Below are positions 63,518-64,000 of a stretch of 64,000 bases of DNA, one piece after another (position 1 is the stretch's first letter; every line of letters starts with the position of its first letter). Both the position numbers and the translations under genes were made by a program. The notes beneath the pieces are model-generated. The model did no database searches and had not been told where the DNA came from. It saw only the letters and a list, made by a program, of their open reading frames with translations. Where the stretch lies: NCBI RefSeq assembly GCF_018100795.1, contig NZ_JAGJDY010000008.1, positions 124,001 to 188,000 of the forward strand, given 5' to 3'. The DNA is from Alteromonas sp. MMG017 (GTDB taxonomy: Bacteria > Pseudomonadota > Gammaproteobacteria > Enterobacterales > Alteromonadaceae).

Positions 63518-64000
63518 ATGACTGACCAACAAACCGACGAAAATAAATTAATTGCTGAGCGCCGAGCAAAACTAAGCGCAATTCGTGAGCAGTGCCGTGC
63601 AAATGGCTTCCCAAACAGCTTCCGTCGTGAAAACTATGCTGACGAACTTCAAGTCAAGTTCGGTGAACTAGATAAAGAAACCTTGCAAGAGCAAGGTAAC
63701 AAAGTAAGCATTGCTGGCCGTATTATGGCAAAGCGTGGCCCTTTCATGTTGCTTCAAGACATGACAGGTCGCATTCAAGCTTACGCAGATAAAGACACGC
63801 AAAAAGCCCTTAAAGCCCAATACGGCGCGCTAGATATTGGTGACATTATTGGTGTTGCTGGTGTATTGCATAAGTCGGGTAAAGGCGATTTATATGTGAA
63901 CATGGAAGAGTATGCATTGCTAACCAAAGCACTGCGCCCTCTACCTGAGAAGTTCCATGGCCTAAGCGACCAAGAAACTAAATATCGTCAGCGATACGTT
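63518..64000 (+). CDS. lysS: Lysyl-tRNA synthetase, 3' end outside window
   Basis: Class II synthetase charging tRNA-Lys. The first 161 residues are visible, from ATG 63518 with AATAGGTT upstream. They cover the N-terminal OB-fold anticodon-binding domain: [44 protein letters not shown] and the start of the catalytic domain at [14 protein letters not shown], all highly characteristic. The prfB-lysS order is conserved in gammaproteobacteria. Confidence 0.97.
   Translation, partial: MTDQQTDENKLIAERRAKLSAIREQCRANGFPNSFRRENYADELQVKFGELDKETLQEQGNKVSIAGRIMAKRGPFMLLQDMTGRIQAYADKDTQKALKAQYGALDIGDIIGVAGVLHKSGKGDLYVNMEEYALLTKALRPLPEKFHGLSDQETKYRQRYV

Overview
The window looks like a chromosomal segment of a marine gammaproteobacterium of the order Alteromonadales, most likely Alteromonas or a close relative. 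The basis is gene content and synteny, not a database match: a Na+-pumping oxaloacetate decarboxylase, pspF-sap/pspABC, a TyrR-linked phenylalanine/tyrosine catabolic block, several large TonB-dependent receptors, a Vibrio-type TonB2 system with TtpC, and prfB-lysS. Most of it is ordinary, intact chromosome with clear terminators. I saw no phage, IS element, integron or CRISPR array.

Layout. 1-3.3 kb: oadGAB sodium pump (oadG cut by the window edge). 3.4-9.9 kb (minus strand): pspF followed after 4 nt by sapABCDF, one apparent operon; divergent pspABC at 10.1-11.6 kb behind a sigma-54-type promoter. 11.8-19.9 kb: amino-acid catabolism, with phhA, tyrR, fumarylacetoacetate hydrolase, maiA, an Lrp-type regulator divergent from leucine dehydrogenase, 4.5S RNA, a ComFB-family protein and kynA. 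TyrR-box-like sites precede tyrR and the fah gene. 20.2-38.4 kb: an accessory, surface-oriented region with two large TonB-dependent receptors, a TPR-sulfotransferase, four 2-oxoglutarate/Fe(II) hydroxylases of different families (three carrying helical or TPR-like N-terminal regions), a small lipoprotein, and then a full DUF3450-TtpC-ExbB2-ExbD2-TonB2-TPR energising operon. 38.5-41.5 kb: tmcA (with an unusual tandem-repeat insert) and an acyl-CoA thioesterase. 41.6-45.5 kb: a TPP riboswitch controlling a thiamine TonB receptor, a YkoF-like binding protein, PnuT and a kinase. 45.6-47.5 kb: tRNA-Trp, a divergent holD, rimI and a 99-residue putative mini-dioxygenase. 47.6-49.8 kb: an EamA permease and a divergent LysR/MFS pair that has lost both N-termini. 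50.5-57.1 kb: prfC, argS and a CACHE-PAS-GGDEF-EAL protein. 57.5-62.3 kb: an FMN reductase, then a LysR regulator divergent from a two-gene operon (GBBH-like 2OG oxygenase plus HD-domain protein) that fits the TmpA/TmpB phosphonate pathway, then two envelope proteins. 62.4-64 kb: prfB with its programmed +1 frameshift, then lysS running off the window.

The most unusual part is 23.2-32.8 kb. A sulfotransferase, a prolyl-4-hydroxylase-like enzyme, an aspartyl/asparaginyl beta-hydroxylase-like enzyme and another 2OG oxygenase sit together, mostly with helical-repeat N-termini, between TonB receptors and a TonB2 motor. This resembles the eukaryotic logic in which TPR-type domains present peptides to hydroxylases. 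A peptide- or protein-modification system tied to outer-membrane transport is my inference, and no substrate is visible.
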